DNA from: Drosophila miranda
Lineage: Eukaryota; Arthropoda; Insecta; Diptera; Drosophilidae
Direction of reading: 5' to 3'
Assembly: GCF_003369915.1 (NCBI RefSeq)
Contig: NW_022881603.1
Location: forward strand, 28,083,522 to 28,147,521
Length of the DNA stretch: 64,000 bases
Shown: piece by piece, positions 10,216-20,474 of the stretch
Layout: each line of letters starts with the position of its first letter
How positions within the stretch are numbered: the stretch's first letter is position 1
The notes under the pieces: model-generated
Database searches by the model: none
What the model was told of the DNA's origin: nothing
What the model saw: the letters and a program-made list of their open reading frames with translations, nothing else
Made by a program: the position numbers and the translations under genes

Positions 10216-12744
10216 ATGATGGACCGCAAGAAAGCCCTGGAGTTGGACAAAATCTGCCGCCTTTGCATATCTGAGCGAAAGGAAATGCGTCCACTGTTCA
10301 GCGAGAAGGTGCCGGAGATGCTGATGGACTGCACCAGCGTGCGAATAGTGCCCACCGAGGGCTGGCCCGACAAGATCTGTGTTCAGTGTGTACACTCTGT
10401 GAGTCGGAATCACGCCTTCAAGACGCTCGTCGAGCGCAGCGACAAGGAGCTGCGCGAGTACATCACAGGCCTCACAGTGCGCATGGCGATGGAGGAGCAG
10501 TCGTCGGCCAATGCGAAGCACCAGCAGCAGCAGGAACGCAAGCAGCAGAAGCTCCTGCAGAAGCAGCTCAAGCAGCAGCAACTGGAGGAGCAGTTCCAGC
10601 AGCAAATGGCCCAGCAACAGCACATCCAAAGAAAGCCCAAGCTGAAGCCATTGCTGAAGAAAGGGTCGCGCCAGATCAAGCTGCGGCACCTGGAGTCAGC
10701 AGCAGATTCGCCTCCTGCCCAGCTGCAGCTCATGCCAGAGCCAGCACCAGCCCCGCCACCGCCACAGCAAGCCACGCTGCAGCAGCAACTTCAGCAAATT
10801 CAACTGCCAACTCTCCAGCAAGCCCCCACCCACAACCTGCTCTCGACCACAACCGCCGGGACGATGCCCCAGCAGATTCTGCTGCCCAATGGTCAATTTA
10901 TCACAACTGCCCAGATCGTGGCCCCACAGCTGGCGCAGATCATCAGCACTGCGCCGCACGGAACGACAAACGGAAATGGGGGCGCCCAGCAAGCACAGTT
11001 CCTGCCACAGCTCCTCCAGGCGCCCAACGGACAGACCCTCCAGATAGTCCAGCAACCGAACGGCACGCAGACGCTGCAGCTAGTCCAGTTGGTGCCGCAG
11101 AGGAGTATGGCGCCCACGGGCGTGACAACAGTGACCACCACCACATCACCGGTGAACATGGGCAACGGAACCGGCTCCCTGGTAGATGCCGACGTGCATC
11201 TCCTGGAAGACGGCTGCGATGTGGAAGACGAGGAATTCGAAGAGGTCTATGAAAGCCTCGACAGCAAGGGTCAATCGTTCGAGACGATCGTCCTGGATGA
11301 AGACCAGCACCAAGAATTCCTGAAGGACCACCAGCATCAGGTATTAATGGACGACGACCTGACCCAAAGTGAAGGCCAGGGGCCCGAATACTTCGATGAA
11401 TTGGATCAGCAGCAGCTGGAAGACAGCGACTTGAAGACCGAGGATGATGAGGACAGATTTATCATAGAGGAAATCCAGCTGGAGGAAGAGGACCTGATGG
11501 ATGAGGCCGACGAGACCATAACACCCGACTGTGAATACATCACAGACGACGCGGACCAGCATAATCTGAGCGGAGATATGGAAGATGAGCTGCACTACGC
11601 CATCATGGAGCCACCAGACGGCGAGACCCCTGGGGACCTCGAGCAACCCTTCCTGGAACCAGCAGATGGCGAGGCCAGTGCGGACATGGAGCAAGCCTTC
11701 ATGGATGCGGATGACGTAGAGCTGCACCAGCACCATCAGGACGACATGGAGGGGATGGAGCTGCAAAGCATATCTCTGGAGAATGCCGTGGTCGAGTTCA
11801 GTCAGGCGACGACAGACGACAACATGGGCACCCCCACCCTGACCGTCAGCTCCCCCAGTCCCACGCCCAAGCGAGGTAACCAGTCCACGTCCACATCGGC
11901 AACCGCCGTCACATTGGAGCTGTGCAATCATCAGAGCAGTCCGCCTGCCATCAGCAGCAAGCTGGCGGCTGCCAATTCCCGACAGCTGGTCCAGACTGCC
12001 AGCGTCATAGCTGCTGCCGGGGCGGACGACAACTACGAGATCGACGCCAATCTCGTGACGGAGTTCATCAAACAGCACACCTCCCCGCTGGGCTCGGGGC
12101 GGTACGTCTGCCACCTGTGCAGCACGGAGTTCCGTCAGTTCAAGGGACTGCAGAACCACATGCACTCGCACACCAACTGGATTCGGGCGAACTGCAAGAA
12201 GCAGCCGCAGTGCCAGATCTGCCTGAAAAGCTTCAAGGGTCCCGGCATGCTGCGCATGCACTTGAAGACCCACGACGCCGAGACCAACACCCCCATCTGC
12301 ACCATCTGCAATCGCACGTTCAAGTCGAAGGCCATCCTCTACCGGCACCGGCAGACGCACCAACAGCGGGCCTACTGCTGCGGCGTCTCCAACTGCCGCA
12401 AGAACTTCTCGTCGGCCGCCAACCTGCGCTGGCACGTGGAGCGCAAACATCCCGACGTGATCGATCCCTTCTACAAGTGCGGGGAGTGCTCCACCCTCTA
12501 CGACAGCATCGACGGACTCCAGCAGCACGTGGAGAGCACGGACCACAGCGAGGCGCAGATAAGCGACGCCACCAGCAATAGCAATGCCGCCTTCAGTGGC
12601 GCTGTCAGCATCGTTAGCAATGGCACCGACATGTCCAACATGATTGCCGCTACCCCCGGGGGCCTCGGCACCAGCGGCCCCGGGGACTCACATGCTGTTG
12701 TCGTCGGATCCTCAGGCGAGGTTTATTTTGTGACGCAGGCGTAG
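10216..12744 (+). CDS. ZAD-C2H2 zinc-finger protein (842 aa), intact copy
   Basis: This is a probable DNA-binding transcription regulator of the insect ZAD family. The N-terminal ZAD (residues about 12-90) shows both cysteine pairs, ICRLC and ICVQC, which bind one zinc and mediate dimerisation in this family. Residues about 100-200 are Q-rich with a predicted coiled coil ([20 protein letters not shown]). Residues about 330-520 are strongly acidic, as in activation regions. Five C2H2 fingers follow near residues 630, 665, 694, 720 and 753 (for example CHLCSTEFRQFKGLQNHMHSH and CTICNRTFKSKAILYRHRQTH), the fourth with a C-x4-C spacing. The start is at the first of two adjacent ATGs, 30 bases after a good acceptor. 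There is no intron in the coding part. The copy at 2809 shares its first 474 codons. It lies downstream of the interrupted membrane-protein gene. I cannot name the orthologue. Confidence 0.9.
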   Translation: MMDRKKALELDKICRLCISERKEMRPLFSEKVPEMLMDCTSVRIVPTEGWPDKICVQCVHSVSRNHAFKTLVERSDKELREYITGLTVRMAMEEQSSANAKHQQQQERKQQKLLQKQLKQQQLEEQFQQQMAQQQHIQRKPKLKPLLKKGSRQIKLRHLESAADSPPAQLQLMPEPAPAPPPPQQATLQQQLQQIQLPTLQQAPTHNLLSTTTAGTMPQQILLPNGQFITTAQIVAPQLAQIISTAPHGTTNGNGGAQQAQFLPQLLQAPNGQTLQIVQQPNGTQTLQLVQLVPQRSMAPTGVTTVTTTTSPVNMGNGTGSLVDADVHLLEDGCDVEDEEFEEVYESLDSKGQSFETIVLDEDQHQEFLKDHQHQVLMDDDLTQSEGQGPEYFDELDQQQLEDSDLKTEDDEDRFIIEEIQLEEEDLMDEADETITPDCEYITDDADQHNLSGDMEDELHYAIMEPPDGETPGDLEQPFLEPADGEASADMEQAFMDADDVELHQHHQDDMEGMELQSISLENAVVEFSQATTDDNMGTPTLTVSSPSPTPKRGNQSTSTSATAVTLELCNHQSSPPAISSKLAAANSRQLVQTASVIAAAGADDNYEIDANLVTEFIKQHTSPLGSGRYVCHLCSTEFRQFKGLQNHMHSHTNWIRANCKKQPQCQICLKSFKGPGMLRMHLKTHDAETNTPICTICNRTFKSKAILYRHRQTHQQRAYCCGVSNCRKNFSSAANLRWHVERKHPDVIDPFYKCGECSTLYDSIDGLQQHVESTDHSEAQISDATSNSNAAFSGAVSIVSNGTDMSNMIAATPGGLGTSGPGDSHAVVVGSSGEVYFVTQA

Positions 12745-13600
12745 CCCGCGGAGTATGCCGCAGTAGGCATGTCCGAATGTCTGCTCGGCCTCTAGACCAT
12801 ATAGATTATGCATATGCCTATACGTATATATAAATATACATATATATATATTTTTGTACTATCCAAATTAGTTGTCGTACTAGTATATAGCACACCACAC
12901 CAAACCTTCCCCACACACAAACACAAAAACACATATTGCAATCCAAGATTTCTATCGTAGAACTTGTTTACATCGTATGGTAGCCCTTAAGCACAACTAC
13001 TCGAATTTTGTGAGCGAAAACAAAAGTGTAGGTAACACAGCCCACATATCGATCCCATTCCACATCCCACATCCTTGAAGAGATCGAATTGAATGTACGA
13101 CCCAAACTACTTGAGTGCAAAGGTCACTCTATCTATCGAAGTTAACTGAATTGAATGTACATACATACATATGTACATATATTACATGCAGGGTACGCAG
13201 AATGGGCGCTATACTGGTTTATAGATCCTGTATGAAAACTAGTTCCCCACCTCCGTATGAAAGCTTACTACAATTATCGACTTTAATGGGCAGGCAAGCA
13301 GCTCGATCCCTCATTCTCCATATCCCATCCCATCCCGTCCCGTTCCATCCTACTTATTCCACCCTTCTATATGAAAGCTAACTGAATGTAAAGGTAATTT
13401 TTGGGGACTGTGTCAGTTGATTTGTTTTTAGTTTTATTTGTATTATTATTATTTTGTTTTCCCGGGAATATCAGACTGGCATTTTAGGCTAGAACTTTGT
13501 CGGCTTTTGGTTTTCATTGTTGGTCATTAATTGAACACGGATAAGAAGAAAGTGGTTTTATCAAGCCTCATAACAAATAAATAACAAAAACTTGTGTAAA
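12745..13600 (+). other. 3' UTR of the ZAD zinc-finger gene
   Basis: Non-coding and A/T-rich, with alternating TA/CA stretches near 12815-12850 and 13155-13185. AATAAA-type signals near 13575 make a likely 3' end. Confidence 0.45.
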
Positions 13601-16600
13601 CAAAACGTCTTTCCTTGTCCCATCGATTGTAGAACTATTGCGCGAGTCTTTGGTCTCTTCAGGTCGCAACCCGTTAATGTCAGAGTATTTCTGCTTAAAC
13701 TTGTAATCCTCCTGTTGCTGTGGTGGGTCTGGTCTTGTTTTGCTCGATTGTTATTCCCTTAACCGGAAAAAACAGACAGAAGCAAAACAAAACCGATCCA
13801 AAGAGAATCACAATCAAGTCAAGGTCCATGGTATATTGATTCCAAAGTGCCACGTGCCACGTGCCAGTGTCTGATTGTGGCAGCTCTGGTAGGGTCGTAG
13901 ATGTATCGGCAATTAGCACAACATATCAAGCAAGCTATGCAACCCGATGAGAGGTAATTAAAACTGGAACCAAGTCGCAGATTGGGGGTTCAGCTTTTCG
14001 TTTGGGGCACTCCATGTGCCATCTAGTGCGCAGCACTCGACAATTCAGAAGTTTAGGTCGAAACTTCAACAATATTATGTATTTCCTCGACTAATTGGTT
14101 ATCCCCCCGCCATCTCAAGTCTCTGGCTGTCATATAAAATTGATAATTAATTAGCAAATAAGTTGGCGAATGTCATAAATCGGAATAGCACCCGGGCAGC
14201 GAAAATCGCCTTCCAGGCAATTCATTTTGTTCGTTCAGATTATTTATGGCAGCCCGGCCCAGCCCGCCGCCGAGTGTCGAGTGATAAGATAGCCTCCGCT
14301 GCTCTGCTGCTCGGCTGCTACATATTTCGCTTTTCCAATAAATTTCCTCTGGCGGAAAAGCCCGGCCCCTGGCCTGCATTAATTATAGCAAGAGTAAATA
14401 TTGATTATTCGATGATGACGACCTTCGTTCGTGATAATAACTTAAACTTAGACTCATGCCAAAGCTTCTATCTATGCAACTGAGATTTGATTTCCCCAGG
14501 AACTACTTCCTCCATTATTCGGTTGTTGCTGCTGCCATCCTCGACTGGAGGCGTCCTTGAACTTTGGAGCGTCTCTGGCAGAGGGAAAACTTGGCCCAGA
14601 ACCAAAAAAGTAAGGGGAATTATGTGGATTATGCCGGGCAGAGCAGCGCTAGAATGGTCTTTCATATTTGAAAACTCAAGTATTTCGTATAGAAATTGTT
14701 TTGTAACCACAAAACCAAAACAGTTGGCAAATTATATCAAATTTAATTGATTTGACTCTCTGTAGAGAGAGGGAGAGAGGGAATCGAAATAATTGCAAAG
14801 AATTTTGAATCCACACACATTTTTGTCCTATTAATATTTCATACATCAATGGGCGAACCAATCTGGGGACCGGAGGTCCCTCGACGTCACGTCACCTGCG
14901 ACATTAGTCACACTACGGCAGAAATTTCACAGAAAATATATTTAATTTTTAGTGATATTTACGTGCATACCATACATACATATGTACATATGTCGTGCCA
15001 CACCTTCTGTGAACGGTAACTGTAGCTCTTTCGAATCCTTCTGCCGAGAGACGGGCGAAGTTAGAACGCAATTGGGGAAATTCTGTATAGCCAACGCGCA
15101 ATGGAACACTTGTATCGTCCGAATGCCTGAGAAAACATTCCACTATTATTCGATTGAATTATGGTTCTCAGCTGCGACGGCTGTTTATAATGCTCGTAAT
15201 ATTCCCGCTGATTGGCAAGAACTCATTTCCCAGAAATAAATCTGAGGATGGAGATCCACTTCAAAGAGCATACCCCTCTGCCCTCTCCCAACGTTGTTGC
15301 CGGGCTAACAGTTCTCAGTTTGTGTCATTAAATCGTCTGAGAGTAAACAATCAACAGAAACAATACGTATTCAGCGTCCGTTTGCCGGAAGAAACCGAAA
15401 GCGAATAACGCCTGAGCCGCACTGATCTGTTTACTGATCCTATAGCTGATTATGATCGATGCAATTTGTTGCCCCCAGTGTTGGCGTGGCCCAGACATCA
15501 GACCGGACCATGAACACACAGACGGACGGACGGACAGGGCCAAGTAAGACAGGCAAATACTTGTTGTCTACCTACACCCCGCCCCTAGCCCAAGATATCT
15601 GCCCATTGACGCAATTGAAAAGAATAACAATATTGTTTACTATTTGTGGTCTGACTCTCTGCAAATAATACCCATATTTAGCTCCGATTATTCGTGTATT
15701 TCGAGTCAGATACTCTTTTTCGTAGGGCTATGATGCTGTGTGCTATAGCTTGAAATGGGAATACCCCATACAAGGGGCTCGTTAAAACTGAAGTTGTCAT
15801 TACTGGTGGGTGATTCGCCTTCAATCTTTGATGGCATGACCAGTGAGTGAGTCATTGCACTTTCATTTCCTCAGATTGTAAGCAATCAACTCTGAGACTT
15901 TCTCTGCATAAAAAGGGACTGCCAAGACCCGATACGAGTAGATATAGTACATAGGGTATACGGCATTCTGCTATCCCCCGACCAGTGGCTGCCTTCCAAT
16001 TGTTTTGCTTTGGAAGCATCACGAATTAGCAATTCACACTTCGCATCGCATCGCATTTTGTTTTCATTTCTTGACACATTTGTGGAAAGAATTTGATGGA
16101 ACTTCGGTTAGGCCCTTGGATAACCTGTTCATGGACATAAATGTAAGTGCGATTCGTCTTTCCAGGTTAGTGAATTCCCACTTCGTCGATTCTGTTCCTT
16201 TGGATTGTTGTAAGCGTTCTATCGCTTATCTTTGGCATTAAATTAAACTTGATCTATATATCCATATCCCCCGGCGACAAATGCCAGTACAAAGAGTACA
16301 CAGTCGCCGGGAGGCACACACATAAATCCGTGCAAATGCTATTGCCGTTGAAATATTTATATAATTCATACAATTATAGACTGGCTACGGACCGTGGCAA
16401 TATTTATAGCGAGAGACCGATTTTCTTTTTCTGCTTGCGGCGCAATTTCAGTTCATTTCCGATACCAATGCTTGAAAAAAGCGAATTTTATTTAAAAAAT
16501 CATGTCCACATATATTTTGATGTGGGGCACACGTACTGATCTCTGAGAGGGTTCTTGCTCTTCTCGGACTTCAGCATCTGCCATTGACATTGGTCATTCG

Positions 16601-17263
16601 TTTGGTCATGACTTTCTCTGGCGAGTGCTGCCTGAACGCAGACAAACGGCTTCAAGGATCCCCAATAAACTGGGTTAGCGATACGGATAAAAGACCATTG
16701 TTACATGTTGCACACTTTATGGGTTAAATCGATGAGTAAATGGGAAATTCCCAAAGGGTTTTCACTCTTTTCGCTGGGGCAGGCATGAAGGGTGCGATGG
16801 CATTTATCATTTTGCCGGCATTTTTGATTTGGCAATGGGCCAAAATATTTTACCCACCCATAGCCCACCGCCCACCGCCCAAATCCCACAACCCACATCC
16901 CCGTCTGATGGCAACAGCTGGTAACGAGACACGACCCACAATTTGGCGTGGTCAGTGCTAGCCGCCGAATCGTTTGGAACACCGATGGCATGTGGTACGT
17001 GGTCAGTGGCCAGTGACCACGTTCTTTCGAATTGCCCATGAAAAGCCCCCGGCAAACTTTTTCTTTGTCATGGGCAAACATTCCTTGGTTCGCCTTGGGC
17101 CAGTCCTTTTGGGCAACGCCTTCTCTTGGCCGCCCCTCCGTCAGACCCACCCGTCAACGCGGAAACGTATTCTAAGATTCGGTCATCAGAGCGCCAGCGA
17201 TCACGGCGGGGGCTCGTGGCCATTGTTCCGGTAACCGGTGACATCTCGTCTTCCCCACAAAAA
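13601..17263. other. Non-coding single-copy sequence
   Basis: I find no gene here; the open frames lack homology or splice support. Small features are two CACGTG E-boxes ten bases apart (about 13,851-13,866), a GGACGGACGGACAG stretch at about 15,524-15,537 and a C-rich CCCACC/CCCACCGCCC stretch at about 16,852-16,905. The sequence ends where the first DINE-1-like unit starts. Confidence 0.5.
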
Positions 17264-18384
17264 ACGAGGGGGAACGTTGTGAGTTGCTGCGGAGACCGCA
17301 ACTCTACAGTTATACCCGATACTAAGTCAGTATGGCTCTCCTCCGGCAGACGCCGCTAATATTAAACGACACAGAAAATCAGTCTGATCGTGACGTCGGG
17401 CGCTGCGTAGCCAGTGCAAATTGATTTGTTCCTTTTGGCTATAAAAATGATCTGATCTAATCCAGATTCAGCAATCTGATAGATATGGTCATTATCTATG
17501 ATTCTGCGTTTTTAGTTTTCTCGAATCTAAAATATTGTGAATGCAACAGATTTTCGTCCTTTGTGGGGGCAGAAGGGGGTGGGGCGAAATTTTGAGATAT
17601 ACGTTTTAAAGTGACATCTTAAAGGAGTGTGTGTACCAAATTTGGTTACTCTAGCCTTAATAGTCTCTGAGATTTGTGGATGCCTCAAATTTTCGTTCTT
17701 TGCGGGGGCGGAAGGGGGTGTGGCGAAATTTTGACACAAAATGGTCAAGGTCCGATATCACAGGAGTGTGGATACCAAATTTGGTTGCTCTGGCTTTTAT
17801 AGGTTCTGAGATCCTTGAACTCATATTTTGCATTTAGCAAAACCGACCATGAAACCTGTGTGTTAGAGAGAGACAGAGCGAGAAAGAATGAAATTGTTTT
17901 CTTGATTCTGGCTATAATAATTATACGATCTGGTTCAGATTTTGCACTCTAGAAGATATAGTCATCTTCTACGCTTCTACGTTTTTAGTTTTCTCGTATC
18001 GTCGAAATTGTGGATGCCACAGATTTTCGTCCTTTGTGGGGGCGGAAGTGGGCGGGGCAAAGTTTTGAAATATTCTTGTAGCAGTGACATATCACAGAAG
18101 TCTGGATCCAAAACATCGTTACTCTCGCTCTTATAGTCTTTGAGCACTAGGCGCTGAAGGGGACGGACAGACGGACGGACGGACGGACGGACAGACGGAC
18201 AGACGGACAGACGGACGGACGGACAGACGGACAGACAGACATGGCTCAATCGACTCGGCTATTGATGCTGATCAAGAATATATATACTTTATGGGGTCGG
18301 AAACGATTCCTTCTGGACGTTACACACCTCCACTTTACCACAAATCTTATATACCCCAATACTCATTTTGAGTATCGGGTATAA
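17264..18384 (+). mobile_element. DINE-1/ISY-like Helitron-related element, unit 1
   Basis: The pattern used for all units is as follows. A 5' hairpin (GAGTTGC, loop, GCAACTC) is followed by TTATACCCGATACT. The body has blocks such as CAGATTTTCGTCCTTTG repeated two to four times, then a (GGAC/AGAC)n tract, the block GATCAAGAATATATATAC, and a 3' hairpin (ATACTCATTTTGAGTAT) overlapping AGTATCGGGTATAA. The two 14-base sequences are perfect inverted repeats. This unit has an 80-bp GGAC tract (about 18,161-18,240) and lacks the GTGCGTGCGAGAGA stretch near its 5' end. No coding capacity. Confidence 0.75.
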
Positions 18385-18470
18385 TAAAAGAGAACCCGTC
18401 GATACTCAGAGCATCTCGATTTTAGATAAATCGGATTCCCGCCCATTGGCGAATGCCTGGCATAGTACGA
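18385..18470. other. 86-bp spacer between DINE units, duplicated at 35,687-35,772
   Basis: Not DINE sequence. The same spacer with the same flanking units recurs at 35,687, which marks a block duplication (17.84-19.05 kb and 35.14-36.35 kb). Confidence 0.7.
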
Positions 18471-19570
18471 ACGAGGGGGAACGTTGTGAGTTGCAGCGGA
18501 CACCGCAACTCTACAGTTATACCCGATACTAAGTCAGTATGGCTCTCCTCCGGCAGACGCCGCTAATATTGAACGACACGACAAAGAGTGCGTGCGAGAG
18601 AGACAGAAAATCAGTCTGAGCGTGACGACGGGGGCTGCGTAGCCAATGCAAATTGATTTGTTCCTTTTGGCTACAAAAATGATCTGATCTGATCCAGATT
18701 CAGCAATCTGATAGATATGATCATTATCTATGATTCTGCGTTTTTAGTTTTCTCGTATCCTCAATATTGTGGATGCAACAGATTTTCGTCCTTTGTGGGG
18801 CGAAATTTTGAGATATATGTTTTAAAGTGAGATCTAACAGGAGTGCGGATACCAAATTTGGTTTCTCTAGCCTTAATAGTCTCTGAGATGTGTGAATATC
18901 CCCAGATTTTCATCCTTTGCGGGGGCGGAAGGGGGTGTGTCGAAATTTTGAAACAAACTCGTCTCGGTCCGATATATTAGGAGTGTGGATACCAAATTTG
19001 GTTGCTCTAGCTTTTGTAGTCTCTGAGATCTAGGCGCTAATGTTTTACTCTAAGCAAAGCCGGCTATGCTACGTGTGTGTTAGAGAGAGACAGGGCGAGA
19101 AAAAATGAAATTGTTTTCTTGATGCTGGCTATAATAATAATACGATCTTATTCAAATTCTGCAGTCTAAAAGATATGGTCATTCTCTACGATTCTGCGTT
19201 TTTGGTTTTCTCGTATCTTTAAAATTGTGGATGCCACAGATTTTCGTCCTTTGTGGGGGCGGAAGTGGGCGGGGCGAAGTTTTGAAATATTTTTGCAGCA
19301 GTGACATATCACAGAAGTCTGGATCCAAAACAACGTTGCTCTAGCTCTTATAGTCTTTGAGCACTAGGCGCTGAAGGGGACGGACAGACGGACAGACGGA
19401 CGGACGGACGGACGGACAGACAGACAGGGCTCAATCGACTCGGCTATTGATGCTGATCAAGAATATATATACTTTATGGGGTCGGAAACGATTCCTTCTG
19501 GACGTTACACACATCCACTTTTACCACAAATCTAATATACCCCAATACTCATTTTGAGTATCGGGTATAA
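18471..19570 (+). mobile_element. DINE-1-like element, unit 2
   Basis: Full-length unit with both hairpins and a short GGAC tract (about 19,380-19,427). Its 3' end is followed by a 27-bp stretch and then the broken hAT transposon at 19,598. Confidence 0.75.
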
Positions 19571-19597
19571 AAAGAGACCCTGAATAAAGGCAAAGCG

Positions 19598-20466
19598 AGT
19601 TAACGAAATCAGAGAGATGTGCAAGGATTTTATAAAGGAGCTAATTATCCAACTCAGAGAAAGGTAAGCTTCAATTGGATTTGATATTAAAAATAAATAA
19701 TAATCTGATGCTTAATTTCAGACTTCCAGATAATTTTGACATTAGAAAAACTTAGAAAATTAGAAAACAGAAAAACATTAGAAATTTTTTGCAGCAGAAA
19801 ATGTACTCAAACATAATAAAAATCATAATGATCTCATTTCCATATTGGAACACTTTAACTATAAGAATATAGATGGAATTCTTGCCCAATATGGCAAAAT
19901 TCAATTAGTCCCTTGGCAAAGTACAGATGACACGATACAATTTTGGTCAGAAGTACTGACTTATAAAGATGCTGGCAAAAACAAGCCTTTTGAAGAAATC
20001 GCTTTATTTGCCATTGGCATTTTAAGTCTACCGTGGTCAAATGCTGCTATTGAACGTGTATTCAGTCAAATGAATATTGTTAAGACCAAGCTAAGGAACA
20101 AAATGACCGTTAAATCCTTAAACTCAATATTAAATATAAGGTTTGTTTTAGAAATATTTAATTGTTTCATGAATATGACTAAAATTCTTTTGAATTTTAC
20201 AGATATGGATTGCGCCGTCATGGAAAATGTTGTCACAACTATCAATTACCGGAGAAATATTTAAATTTAATACGTTCCAGCGATAAATATACCGATTCAA
20301 GCAATAGCGAATTGGATGAAATAATAACACAATTATAAATGTATATATCTATGTGTTGTTTTATTTTAGCCTATTTTTTAGCCTGTTTTTTACAATTTTT
20401 AGCTTGTTCTAGCTTGTATTTTTGTAAAATCTAGCTTATTTTGGCGCTCAAAATCTGGCAACACTG
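19598..20466 (+). mobile_element. hAT transposon, 3' portion, truncated
   Basis: Starts abruptly in the element next to a DINE unit and ends with the terminal repeat TGGCAACACTG at 20,466. It is followed by CTGGAAGG (20,467-20,474), the 8-bp target duplication seen on both sides of the full copy at 62,156-63,781. Confidence 0.8.
19845..20338 (+). pseudogene. hAT transposase, C-terminal dimerisation region
   Basis: Two exons (19845-20140 and 20203-20338, intron 20141-20202 GT...TTTTACAG) give 143 codons. Residues near LPWSNAAIERVFSQMNIVKT match the hAT C-terminal dimerisation (hATC) motif, and the tail after the splice reads YGLRRHGKCCHNYQLP, common at the end of hAT transposases. The N-terminal zinc finger and the catalytic core are absent. 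An upstream exon scrap (19,598-19,662, ending IKELIIQLRER before GTAAGC) is out of frame with this one. Non-functional. Confidence 0.75.
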
Positions 20467-20474
20467 CTGGAAGG

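Larger units (their letters stand above)
7397..11637 (+). repeat. Tandem segmental duplication, copy 2
   Basis: This is the partner of bases 1-4230, in direct orientation. Beyond 11637 the zinc-finger gene continues to its natural stop, so this copy has the native 3' context. Sequence upstream of 7397 includes a possible first exon of the membrane-protein gene, which also suggests that this copy is the original arrangement. Confidence 0.95.

Noticed and set aside
11344-12546. 400-codon open frame antisense to the intact ZAD gene
   Set aside because: A shadow of GC-rich coding sequence on the other strand; composition is biased and no domain is visible.
18161-18240. Short regular repeats resembling a CRISPR array
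   Set aside because: They are simple GGAC/AGAC tetranucleotides inside a eukaryotic transposon, without spacers.
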